Counted from the first letter of the stretch, positions 1 through 5,930 are shown. The stretch: 6,747 nt of DNA from Candidatus Thioglobus vulcanius (GCA_910595855.1 CAJVCJ010000024.1:1-6747), one strand, 5' to 3'. The notes: a model not told the origin generated them from the letters alone. A program made the numbers and translations.

Positions 1-703
1 CAAAATACTTGCGCCTATTGACGAGTTTTCTAAATCTGCCCAGCAGTTTGCAGATGAAGGTGCTAATGGCTTTAATATCACTGTTCCTTTTAAGCTAGAT
101 GCGTTTAACTTTGCAACCGAACTCACACTGAATGCAAAAACTGCAGGAGCGGTTAACACCATTAAAATTATAAATGATCAATATATTGGTGAAAATACCG
201 ATGGCATTGGCCTTGTTAATGACTTGATTAACAATCTTAAGATCGACCTCAAAGACAAGGTAATTTTAATTTTAGGCGCTGGTGGCGCAACACAAGGGAT
301 TTTACTTCCATTGCTTAACCAAAATCCTAAACGCATCATGATTGCTAATCGCACTGCAAGCAAGGCTGAAAAGTTACAAAGGGATTTTTCAACCTATGGC
401 AATACCTGTGGCTTTGGCCTAGAAAAAATCAAAGACGAGCCAGTTGATATTATTATCAATGCCACTAGTGCCTCACTAGATGGAAAAATGCCTAATATCG
501 CTAACGGATGTGCCAATGGCGCTATTTGCTATGACCTTATGTATGGCAAGCAAACGCCTTTCATGAATTGGGCTAAGGATAATAATGCATCAATAATCGC
601 AGATGGATTAGGAATGCTGGTTGAGCAAGCTGCCTGTAGTTTTGAATTTTGGACCGGCAGTAAGCCTGACACTCAAGCGGTTATTGAAAAATTAAGGCGC
701 TAA
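1..703 (+). CDS. aroE: Shikimate dehydrogenase (NADP+), 5'-truncated by window edge
   Basis: Reduces 3-dehydroshikimate to shikimate with NADPH in the cytosol, the fourth step of the chorismate (aromatic amino acid and quinone precursor) pathway. The frame is open from base 2 and encodes 233 residues before TAA at 701-703. The substrate-binding domain shows NITVPFK with the catalytic Lys at visible residue 31, then GAVNTIK (49-55) and ENTDGIGL with the catalytic Asp at 67. The NADP-binding Rossmann fold begins VILILGAGGATQGIL, followed by the ANRT phosphate-binding turn and NATSAS. Against E. coli AroE (272 aa, Lys65/Asp102, from memory) about 35 N-terminal residues lie upstream of the window, so the start codon is not visible and the internal ATG at 224 is not the real start. 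The tail overlaps the end of the convergent pdxH by 12 bp. AroE rather than YdiB is likely, but the visible motifs do not fully separate the two. Confidence 0.95.
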   Translation, partial: KILAPIDEFSKSAQQFADEGANGFNITVPFKLDAFNFATELTLNAKTAGAVNTIKIINDQYIGENTDGIGLVNDLINNLKIDLKDKVILILGAGGATQGILLPLLNQNPKRIMIANRTASKAEKLQRDFSTYGNTCGFGLEKIKDEPVDIIINATSASLDGKMPNIANGCANGAICYDLMYGKQTPFMNWAKDNNASIIADGLGMLVEQAACSFEFWTGSKPDTQAVIEKLRR

Positions 704-1333
704 ACGCTCAATAACCCAATCTTCACCCTGTTTAATATAAACAAATCTATCGTGCAGGCGATTTTCTCTACCCTGCCAAAATTCAATTCTCTGGGGCACA
801 ACACGATAACCACCCCAAAAATCTGGCAAAGGAACTTCACCCTGCTTGAATTTATTCTTCATTGACTCAAATTGCATTAACAATGCTTGTCTTGAAGATA
901 TAGAGCTCGACTGACTAGAAGCCCAAGCACCCAACTGAGAATCTTTAGGCCTTGAAGAGAAATATTTAATTGATTCAAGGGTTGATATTTTTTCAACTGT
1001 TCCTGAAATTTTAACCTGTCTTTCTAAATCCAACCAAGGAAACAGTAAGGCTGCTTTTGGATTTTGCTTGATTTGTTGAGATTTTTTTGAATTGTAATTA
1101 GTAAAAAAGACAAAACCTTTATTATCAAAAGTTTTTAATAACACCGTTCTAATGCTCACCTCATCTTCATTGCTAGTAGCAAGACTCATTGCATTTGGCA
1201 GTGTTAAATCAGCGTCACTTGCTTGTTGAATCCATTGCTCAAATTGGGTAAATGGGTTTTCATTCATTTGTTCGCGAGAAATACCCTGATTGGTAAATTC
1301 ACGACGCAATGCATTTAAATCAATTTTCATCAT
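692..1333 (-). CDS. pdxH: Pyridoxamine/pyridoxine 5'-phosphate oxidase
   Basis: FMN-dependent cytosolic enzyme that oxidises PNP or PMP to pyridoxal 5'-phosphate with O2, the last step of PLP synthesis and salvage. At 213 aa it is full length (E. coli PdxH is 218). The FMN-binding segments are present in order: RTVLLK (62-67), FFTNYNSKKSQQI (76-88), LLFPWLDLERQVKISG (96-111), SRPKDSQLGAWASSQSS (127-143), and the C-terminal EVPLPDFWGGYRVVP (166-180), RIEFWQGRENRLHDRF (182-197) and terminal RLAP. The start was set at the first of two tandem ATGs because a GGGGGA Shine-Dalgarno-like run at 1343-1348 (minus strand) lies 9 nt upstream of it; starting at the second Met would leave 12 nt. The gene lies 16 bp downstream of the ubiM-like gene, so it is probably its operon partner. 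Confidence 0.97.
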   Translation of the reverse strand: MMKIDLNALRREFTNQGISREQMNENPFTQFEQWIQQASDADLTLPNAMSLATSNEDEVSIRTVLLKTFDNKGFVFFTNYNSKKSQQIKQNPKAALLFPWLDLERQVKISGTVEKISTLESIKYFSSRPKDSQLGAWASSQSSSISSRQALLMQFESMKNKFKQGEVPLPDFWGGYRVVPQRIEFWQGRENRLHDRFVYIKQGEDWVIERLAP

Positions 1334-1342
1334 TATGCAAAA

Positions 1343-1348
1343 TCCCCC
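1343..1348 (-). promoter_or_regulatory. Ribosome binding site of pdxH
   Basis: The minus strand reads GGGGGA in the 16-bp gap between the ubiM-like stop codon and the pdxH ATG, with 9 nt before the first ATG. This G-rich run is unusual in such AT-rich surroundings and supports initiation at the first of the two tandem Met codons and independent translation within the operon. Confidence 0.5.
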
Positions 1349-1349
1349 A

Positions 1350-2576
1350 TTAGAACGGTAACTTCTTTAACAGTTTTTCGAAAGGCTCAAGTGGATTGGT
1401 TTTGGCTTCAGTCAAATGATTAGAAATCAAATATTTAATGGGTGGAAAATGTTCGGCAAATTTAAGCACAAACTTTCTCACCTGCTTAACAACAGGTGCA
1501 TCATTTGTAAATAAAGCAACAACACCATTAGTGCCAAAGAACATAAGCCTGGTTAAATTAATATGCTTTTTTTCAAACAATTTTAACAATGGCTTAGATC
1601 CGATATCTTGGCCGTGCTCAAGCGCCTCTTTGACCAAGGTCGTTAAAATATCTTGACCTCGCAAACCTAAATTAAACCCATGCGCAGTGACTGGATGCAT
1701 GCCTACTGCCGCATCACCAATTAGTGCAAATCGATCTGTAATGAATGATTGGGCATGCACGCCAATTAATGGATAAGAATGCCTTGTACCATCTTGTGTC
1801 ATTCGGCCTAATGAACCTCTAAAATCTTTGGTAATTTTTTCATTAAAAGACTCGTCACTCATCGCTAAAATTTCATCAGATTGATTGGTTTTAACGGTTA
1901 ACACAATCGAAGAAGCATTACCGACCATAGGTAATAATGCTAAGGTTTGGCCGTAATCAAAACACTCTAAAGCGATATTTTCATGAGACTTTTCATGAGT
2001 CATTTTTGTTACAATCATCACTTTTGAAAAATCCTTCATTAGTGCTGGAATTCCAACCTTGCGACGAATACTGGAGAACCGACTGTCCGCAGCAATAACA
2101 AGTTTAGCTTTAACCACGCGCTCGTCAGAAAATACCACTTCAGAATATTCATTTTTATACTGAACATCATCAATAGTGCTATCAGTAATAATGTCTATAT
2201 TTTTAGCGTCACTAACGCGCTGATAAAGTGCCTTTCTAATTTGATAATTAGGCACTAAATAACCCAAGGCATCAACAGAGGATTTGTCACTTTTGAAATT
2301 TAATAATGAAGGGGAATCTCCGTCAAAAACTTTAGCTTCTTTCAATAACGAAACCTCAGTTTGATCAACCAAATCCCAAACACCTAATTTCTTTAGAATC
2401 TTTAATGAAAGATGCGTCAATGCAATCTCCCTTCCATCTGGCTGAGGAGTTGACAAAGACTCAAGATTGGATTTTTCTACCAGCAAGACTTTTATCTTTT
2501 CATTAATCATTGCGCTGGCAAAGCTGAGTCCTGCTGGCCCTGCGCCAATAATTACAATATCGTATGCTGTTTGCAT
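1350..2576 (-). CDS. ubiM: UbiH/UbiF/COQ6-family FAD hydroxylase, probably UbiM-type
   Basis: Flavoprotein aromatic hydroxylase, 408 aa, expected to add a hydroxyl to the ring of a ubiquinone precursor using NAD(P)H and O2 at the cytosolic face of the membrane. The N-terminal FAD dinucleotide fold is YDIVIIGAGPAGLSFA (5-20), with the acidic residue at the end of strand 2 in LLVEK (31-35). DGREIALTHLSLKIL (47-61) is the family's early signature. The second motif reads VIAADSRFSSIRR (160-172) where UbiH/UbiF usually have GADGxxSxxR. The third reads RFALIGDAAVGMHPVTAHGF (282-301), then NLGLRG, where UbiH/UbiF usually have an AHxxHP(L/I)AGQGxNLGL form. From memory, those variants (DGREIALTH and VGMHPVTAHGF) fit the UbiM branch, a UbiH relative with variable regioselectivity. 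The family is secure; the UbiM assignment and the position hydroxylated are inference. It is the first gene of an operon with pdxH, and its promoter probably lies in the divergent gap at 2577-2631. No strong Shine-Dalgarno precedes the ATG. Confidence 0.85.
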   Translation of the reverse strand: MQTAYDIVIIGAGPAGLSFASAMINEKIKVLLVEKSNLESLSTPQPDGREIALTHLSLKILKKLGVWDLVDQTEVSLLKEAKVFDGDSPSLLNFKSDKSSVDALGYLVPNYQIRKALYQRVSDAKNIDIITDSTIDDVQYKNEYSEVVFSDERVVKAKLVIAADSRFSSIRRKVGIPALMKDFSKVMIVTKMTHEKSHENIALECFDYGQTLALLPMVGNASSIVLTVKTNQSDEILAMSDESFNEKITKDFRGSLGRMTQDGTRHSYPLIGVHAQSFITDRFALIGDAAVGMHPVTAHGFNLGLRGQDILTTLVKEALEHGQDIGSKPLLKLFEKKHINLTRLMFFGTNGVVALFTNDAPVVKQVRKFVLKFAEHFPPIKYLISNHLTEAKTNPLEPFEKLLKKLPF

Positions 2577-2609
2577 CTTTAGATCTAATTTTTTTGAGAT
2601 AATATAGTT

Positions 2610-2618
2610 ATTATAACA
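2610..2618 (-). promoter_or_regulatory. Extended -10 promoter for the ubiM-like/pdxH operon
   Basis: The minus strand reads TGTTATAAT, a perfect extended -10 element (TGn plus TATAAT), ending 33 nt upstream of the ubiM-like ATG and predicting a leader of roughly 27 nt. No convincing -35 box sits 16-18 bp upstream, which is tolerated with extended -10 promoters. The element lies within the 55-bp gap to the divergent membrane-protein gene. Confidence 0.5.
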
Positions 2619-2631
2619 ATCAAGGCTTACA

Positions 2632-3054
2632 ATGATTTACGTTGTTATCCAATTCAGTTGCATTATTTATTTAATATTTAATATTCAGCCTAATCAGTTA
2701 GATTTGCTGGAATACCTTCTACTTTCATTAGCTGTTATTATTGGTAGCACTGCTGTGCTTAATATGAAATTAAACAACTTAAACATTATTCCTACACTTA
2801 AGAATAATCACCAATTAAGAACGCATGGTATTTATAAATTCATCAGGCATCCGATGTATACAAGTGTTTTATTATCATGCTTGGCGTTAGTACTTAGTAA
2901 TCCTCATTGGATAGCCCAATTAGTGATGATTGTACTGTTGATCAATTTAATTCTAAAGTCAAATTTTGAGGAAAAATTACTGCTAAAGCGCTTTAAAGGC
3001 TACGCAAAATATAGACAAAAAACAGGTCGATTTTTACCCTTTAAGAGATATTGA
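2632..3054 (+). CDS. Small membrane protein of isoprenylcysteine methyltransferase-like (ICMT/PEMT) family
   Basis: Integral inner-membrane protein of 140 aa. Family members are often SAM-dependent methyltransferases, but bacterial substrates are mostly unknown and I do not assign one. Hydrophobic stretches at about 5-17, 24-44, 73-89 and 91-108 give three or four membrane segments. The diagnostic part is LRTHGIYKFIRHPMYTSVLL (62-81), containing the GIYxxIRHPxY core, followed after a helix by EEKLLLKRFKGYAKYRQKTG (113-132), the conserved acidic/aromatic E-L-F-Y-Y pattern that closes the SAM site in this family. It is at the short end for the family, with the N-terminal region minimal but the C-terminal core complete. 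A weak AAGG at 2622-2625 lies 6 nt before the ATG. A GATAAT at 2598-2603 could be its -10, without a clear -35. It is transcribed divergently from the ubiM-like gene and converges on the large Sel1 gene with only 16 bp between stop codons. Confidence 0.85.
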   Translation: MIYVVIQFSCIIYLIFNIQPNQLDLLEYLLLSLAVIIGSTAVLNMKLNNLNIIPTLKNNHQLRTHGIYKFIRHPMYTSVLLSCLALVLSNPHWIAQLVMIVLLINLILKSNFEEKLLLKRFKGYAKYRQKTGRFLPFKRY

Positions 3055-3070
3055 AAAGAGTTCTATTTAT

Positions 3071-4123
3071 TTATAATGACTCTAACTGCTCTTTTGCTTT
3101 TAAGTCTCCTGACTTTGAAAGCTTCTTAAGCCAATATTTAGCTTTTTTAGTAGAGCGCTTAACACCAATACCCTGTAGATACATACCTACCACCTTACTC
3201 CAAGCAGGCTGATGCCCTTTTCTAGCAGCAGCCAAAGTAAAATTGTAAGCCTTAGATGGGCTTATTTTCACACCTTGACCTAATTCGTAATGCCTAGCAA
3301 CATCCAAATAAGCCGCTAGATTCCCTTGTTTAATCGCCTGTTGATAAAGTTTGTGTGATTTTTTATAATCCCTAATAGACTCTGAGTCATAAATAGATGC
3401 TAATTTATAACTTAAGCCTAAATTACCATTATCATAAGACTTTTGATACCAGTCAGCTGATCTTCTGCTGCTTTCACGAGTACCAAACCTATACAAGTAA
3501 ACTTCTTGATCGAGCAATGTTGCTAAGTTTTCTTGGGCTTTTGCATGCTCCTGGTTGGCTGACTTTATAAGCCATTCGTATGCTTTTTCATAATCCTCAT
3601 CATCTGCATAAGCAAGACCTAGACGATATTGCTCATCACTATTGCCAGACTTGGCTGCCTCGATACGCCACTTGTTAGCTAATAATGGATTCTTTTTAAC
3701 ACCGTTACCTTGTTCGTACATTAAGGCTAAATTGTATTGTGCATCTGCATAACCCTGAAGTGCTGATTTTTTAACCCATTGCTGGGCCAACTCTAGATTT
3801 CGATCAACACCAATACCTAAATAATACATCGAGCCTAAATCATATTGTGATTTAGCGTGATTTAATGTGGCTGATTTTTTAAGATAAGCAATACCCTTAG
3901 CATCATTCTGTTTAACACCTACACCAGAAATGTACATAATGCCCAAGGCATTCATAGCATCTAAACTATTCAGATTTGCCGCATGTTCAAAAGCACTCTT
4001 GGCTTTTTCAAAATTCTGCTTGATATTATTACCATAATAATAGTCACGCCCTCTTTCGTACAAAGACACATTGGCACTAACGATACTAGTCCAAATTAAT
4101 AATAGAATTGCTAAAAATTTCAT
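3071..4123 (-). CDS. Exported Sel1-repeat (SLR) protein, nine repeat units
   Basis: A 350-aa protein made almost entirely of Sel1-like alpha-alpha repeats, which form a superhelical scaffold for protein binding; no enzymatic role is expected. The N-terminus (basic MK, hydrophobic FLAILLLIWTSIV, then VSA at 15-17) is a Sec signal peptide probably cleaved after Ala17, with no lipobox Cys, so the mature protein should be periplasmic or secreted. Approximate repeats are 18-52, 54-89, 90-125, 126-161, 162-193, 194-235, 236-268, 269-304 and 305-340. The best match the consensus (AxxQYxLGxMYxxGxGVxxNxxxAxxWxxKSAxxG) closely; the fifth lacks the G-x-G-V loop, and the sixth carries an insertion (about 205-220, rich in Tyr, Arg and Ser). 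The start has no visible Shine-Dalgarno. A TATAGT at 4183-4188 is a possible -10. It lies downstream of tRNA-Val on the same strand. The binding partner is unknown. Confidence 0.9.
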   Translation of the reverse strand: MKFLAILLLIWTSIVSANVSLYERGRDYYYGNNIKQNFEKAKSAFEHAANLNSLDAMNALGIMYISGVGVKQNDAKGIAYLKKSATLNHAKSQYDLGSMYYLGIGVDRNLELAQQWVKKSALQGYADAQYNLALMYEQGNGVKKNPLLANKWRIEAAKSGNSDEQYRLGLAYADDEDYEKAYEWLIKSANQEHAKAQENLATLLDQEVYLYRFGTRESSRRSADWYQKSYDNGNLGLSYKLASIYDSESIRDYKKSHKLYQQAIKQGNLAAYLDVARHYELGQGVKISPSKAYNFTLAAARKGHQPAWSKVVGMYLQGIGVKRSTKKAKYWLKKLSKSGDLKAKEQLESL

Positions 4124-4144
4124 CAGTATTATTCATGTAATAAT

Positions 4145-4220
4145 GTTAATTAACGGGTCGCTCAATCTCAGAAAGATTTTTCACTATAGGAAGTTAATCA
4201 ATAAGTATACATTTGTTAAC
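4145..4220. repeat. Cluster of GTTAA palindromic boxes upstream of the large Sel1 gene
   Basis: Three GTTAA boxes occur in the 132-bp gap between tRNA-Val and the large Sel1 gene: a perfect 10-bp palindrome GTTAATTAAC at 4145-4154, GTTAAT at 4193-4198 and GTTAAC at 4215-4220. The last is part of an imperfect inverted repeat, TAAGTATAC (4202-4210) against GTTAACTTA (4215-4223), with a 4-nt loop and 7 of 9 positions paired. They flank the TATAGT candidate -10 (4183-4188, minus). In AT-rich DNA such boxes arise by chance, so an operator role is only a suggestion. Confidence 0.25.
4183..4188 (-). promoter_or_regulatory. Possible -10 box of the large Sel1 gene
   Basis: The minus strand reads TATAGT (5 of 6 to TATAAT), about 60 nt before the Sel1 ATG, predicting a leader near 50 nt. 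The best -35 at 17 bp spacing is a poor TGTATA, so this is a weak call. Read-through from tRNA-Val is an alternative source of transcription. Confidence 0.25.
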
Positions 4221-4255
4221 TTACCAATATGGTTTTTTGAATAAAAACGAAATAA

Positions 4256-4332
4256 TGGTAGTCACGGTCAGATTTGAACTGACGACTTCCAGCATGTCAT
4301 GCTGGCACTCTAACCAACTGAGTTACGCGACT
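4256..4332 (-). tRNA. tRNA-Val, anticodon GAC
   Basis: A 77-nt cloverleaf with encoded CCA (minus strand). Acceptor AGTCGCG pairs with CGTGACT (one G-U), D stem ACTC/GAGT, anticodon stem CCAGC/GCTGG with loop ATGACAT (U33, anticodon GAC at 34-36), variable AAGTC, T stem GTCAG/CTGAC with loop TTCAAAT, discriminator A then CCA. GAC reads valine codons GUC and GUU. Two features are less common: the acceptor opens with A1-U72 rather than G1-C72, and loop position 32 is A facing U38, which could pair and shrink the loop. It lies between pyrF and the large Sel1 gene. No good intrinsic terminator follows, only a T-rich stretch. Confidence 0.96.
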
Positions 4333-4373
4333 ATAAAGAATGTTATTAACAAGAAGCTAACAACGAATGCGAA

Positions 4374-4379
4374 ATTATA
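4374..4379 (-). promoter_or_regulatory. -10 box of the tRNA-Val promoter
   Basis: A perfect TATAAT on the minus strand lies in the 69-bp pyrF-to-tRNA gap, preceded by a GGGGG run and placed to give a leader of about 35 nt before the mature tRNA 5' end. The corresponding -35 position falls on the pyrF stop codon and reads GTTTTT, a poor match. The tRNA probably has its own promoter, with read-through from pyrF possible. Confidence 0.45.
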
Positions 4380-4401
4380 CCCCCGTATAGAGGAATAAAA
4401 A

Positions 4402-5097
4402 CTAAAAACAGCCTTTGATGATCTCTTGAATATTACTTGCTGCTACGTATGGATCGTCCGCATTTTTAATTGGGCGACCTACAACAATGTAATCTGATCC
4501 TGATTTAAATGCGGTTGCTACATCAACCACACGTTTTTGATCATCATCATTTGCAACTGGGCGAATACCCGGAGTAACAGCGATCAGTTTATTATCAACA
4601 TACTCTCTTAAGAATGGCACCTCTAGACCTGAAGACACTACGCCATCACAACCCGCCTCAAAGGCACGCTTAGCACGAGAAATTACTAAGTCTTGCACGT
4701 CACATTTAAAACCTAAATCATCCAAATCACCACGATCAAGACTGGTTAAAGCAGTTACTGCCAAAATCTTAAGATCACCCTTGTTTTCAGCTGCTTTTTC
4801 CATCAACCCTTGGTTGCCATGAATGGTTGCAAAAGTTGCGCCAGTTTGGCTTAAACGATTAATCGTTCTGCCTACTGTTTCTGGCACATCAAAGAATTTA
4901 AGATCAACAAAGACTTTTTTATCTTTAGCAATTAACCAATCCATTAATTCAAAATATTGGCCAGTCATTAGCAATTCCATGCCAATCTTATAAAAGCCGA
5001 CACTGTCATCAAGCTGATTAACCAAATCTTTAGCTTGAGAAACCTCAGGCACATCTAATGCAAAAATTAACCTATCTTCTAATTTAATGTCTTTCAT
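4402..5097 (-). CDS. pyrF: Orotidine 5'-phosphate decarboxylase
   Basis: Cytosolic TIM-barrel enzyme that decarboxylates OMP to UMP, the last step of de novo pyrimidine synthesis, without a cofactor. At 231 aa it is normal for the bacterial type-1 family. Visible in order: FALDVP with the conserved Asp15; FYKIGMELL with Lys37; the catalytic DxKxxD array VFVDLKFFDVPETVG with Asp65, Lys67 and Asp70; IHGNQG (92-97); VTALTSLD (114-121); DGVVSSGLE (151-159); the phosphate-binding VTPGIRP (174-180) and YIVVGRPI (203-210). An AGGA at 5104-5107 (minus) lies 6 nt before the ATG. The gene follows the short Sel1 gene by 12 bp and is very likely co-transcribed with it and the glycine-zipper gene. In E. 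coli pyrF also follows a TPR-type gene (lapB), but nothing else here indicates lapB. Confidence 0.97.
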   Translation of the reverse strand: MKDIKLEDRLIFALDVPEVSQAKDLVNQLDDSVGFYKIGMELLMTGQYFELMDWLIAKDKKVFVDLKFFDVPETVGRTINRLSQTGATFATIHGNQGLMEKAAENKGDLKILAVTALTSLDRGDLDDLGFKCDVQDLVISRAKRAFEAGCDGVVSSGLEVPFLREYVDNKLIAVTPGIRPVANDDDQKRVVDVATAFKSGSDYIVVGRPIKNADDPYVAASNIQEIIKGCF

Positions 5098-5103
5098 GAT
5101 TAT

Positions 5104-5107
5104 TCCT
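5104..5107 (-). promoter_or_regulatory. Ribosome binding site of pyrF
   Basis: AGGA on the minus strand with 6 nt to the pyrF ATG, inside the 12-bp gap after the short Sel1 stop codon. It fixes the pyrF start and indicates a polycistronic message. Confidence 0.6.
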
Positions 5108-5109
5108 AT

Positions 5110-5400
5110 TTAAAAAATACTACCACCAGAATAGCCGTTTTCATTGGCTCTTCTAATCCAGTATTTTGATTTATCAATATCTTTGTCAACTGATTTTGCC
5201 AAGGCAAAAAATATGCCTAAATTATACTGTGATTTTGCATAATCTTGGTCAGCAGATTTTTGATACCAATCAAATGCCTTGGATAGGTCTTTATCAACAC
5301 CCAAGCCTAAATCATAAGCCAACGCCAGCGCGTACTGAGACTGTGCATCGCCCTGCTCCGCCAATTGTTTAATTTCTGTATATTTTTTTTCGGCTTTCAC
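5110..5400 (-). CDS. Short cytosolic Sel1-repeat protein
   Basis: A 96-aa protein with two full Sel1-like repeats (about 19-54, AQSQYALALAYDLGLGV..., and 55-90, AKSQYNLGIFFALAKSV...) preceded by the second helix of a half repeat (EIKQLAEQGD). It should be a small protein-binding scaffold with no catalytic role. There is no signal peptide or membrane segment, so it is probably cytosolic, unlike the nine-unit homologue at 3071-4123. The start is GTG at 5398-5400: an in-frame TAA lies two codons upstream and there is no other Met, so GTG is the only reasonable start. Its G is also the last base of the TAG stop of the glycine-zipper gene (TAGTG, 1-nt overlap). No Shine-Dalgarno precedes it, so translation probably depends on coupling to the upstream gene. 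It is followed 12 bp later by pyrF. Confidence 0.85.
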   Translation of the reverse strand: MKAEKKYTEIKQLAEQGDAQSQYALALAYDLGLGVDKDLSKAFDWYQKSADQDYAKSQYNLGIFFALAKSVDKDIDKSKYWIRRANENGYSGGSIF

Positions 5401-5903
5401 TATTTAGGCGAAATGGCAATTGATACATCAAGATTTTTTCCATGCGGCTTATTTCTTGTTGTGTAGGTAAATACACGTCCGTCATACTCATATTCAACAC
5501 GATAATGACTTAAGCGCTCGATTGACTCACTTTTATACTTGGTTGTGCACACCTCTTTAGTGACAACACTACCTGTTTTTGATTTCTTAAGCTCATCATC
5601 ATGAGCAAGTGACGCACCTAATAATGCACCTGCAACAGTCAAAGCATCTTTGCCATCGCCGCCACCAAACTGATTACCAATTAAGCCACCAAACAATCCG
5701 CCTACTAATTCATTGGCTATTGATCCGTCGCCATCAGCTTGATAAAACTCTTTAATATAACAATCTTGGTACGGCTCGCGAATGGTGTGTGTTCGATAAA
5801 TTTTATCCACGGAAGTGATCTTGGCTGTGTCAGAATAACTACCTGATACTGCCGATTGACTGGCGAGTAACATTGAGGTTAATATCATTATATTTAGCTT
5901 CAT
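5400..5903 (-). CDS. Exported glycine-zipper (Rickettsia 17 kDa antigen-like) protein
   Basis: A 167-aa protein of the envelope glycine-zipper family (PF05433-like, by motif). The N-terminus MKLNIMILTSMLLASQSAVS is a Sec signal peptide, with cleavage probable near AVSG-SYS (about 20-24). There is no lipobox Cys, so it is not a lipoprotein like the classic 17 kDa antigen. The glycine-rich double helix spans about 68-98: GGLFGGLIGNQFGGGDG, a short KDALTV link, then AGALLGASLA, i.e. G/A-xxx-G/A spacing that packs against or inserts in the outer membrane. Two Cys, C48 (DCYIKEFY) and C119 (EVCTTKY), flank the zipper and are commonly found in this family; they could form a disulfide. The C-terminal YRVEYEYDGRVFTYTT is the usual beta-rich tail. 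A GGAG at 5911-5914 gives the start. It is first in the operon with the short Sel1 gene and pyrF. The precise role is unknown, probably envelope integrity. Confidence 0.88.
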   Translation of the reverse strand: MKLNIMILTSMLLASQSAVSGSYSDTAKITSVDKIYRTHTIREPYQDCYIKEFYQADGDGSIANELVGGLFGGLIGNQFGGGDGKDALTVAGALLGASLAHDDELKKSKTGSVVTKEVCTTKYKSESIERLSHYRVEYEYDGRVFTYTTRNKPHGKNLDVSIAISPK

Positions 5904-5910
5904 CTAGCAA

Positions 5911-5914
5911 CTCC
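5911..5914 (-). promoter_or_regulatory. Ribosome binding site of the glycine-zipper gene
   Basis: GGAG on the minus strand with 7 nt to the ATG. It is the clearest Shine-Dalgarno in the window and confirms the start that yields an N-terminal signal peptide. Confidence 0.55.
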
Positions 5915-5930
5915 ATTTTTATAATTTACG

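Noticed and set aside
224..703. Taking ATG at 224 as the start of a 159-aa protein
   Set aside because: The same frame is open to base 2 and encodes the catalytic AroE motifs NITVPFK and ENTDGIGL upstream, so the gene is cut by the window edge and does not start here.
3055..3090. Bidirectional terminator between the ICMT-like and large Sel1 genes
   Set aside because: Only a 5-bp stem (AGAGT/ACTCT) with a 17-nt loop can be drawn, without a following T-run, which is too weak to call.
3071..4123. Tandem DNA repeats in the large Sel1 gene as a CRISPR or satellite array
   Set aside because: The periodicity is about 36 codons with diverged DNA and follows the protein repeat; there are no near-identical direct repeats with unique spacers.
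4223..4238. Plus-strand hairpin ACCAATATGGT followed by TTTTTT as an intrinsic terminator
   Set aside because: The stem is only 4 bp with a 3-nt loop, and no plus-strand transcription unit ends there.
4213..4398. Plus-strand open frame of 61 codons over the tRNA-Val locus
   Set aside because: It is the antisense reading of tRNA-Val (RFELTTSSMSCWHSNQLSYA is a typical artefact of translating tRNA complements) and has no ribosome binding site or family similarity.
5166..5372. Plus-strand open frame opposite the short Sel1 gene
   Set aside because: It is a shadow of the Sel1 repeats with no recognisable motif or ribosome binding site.
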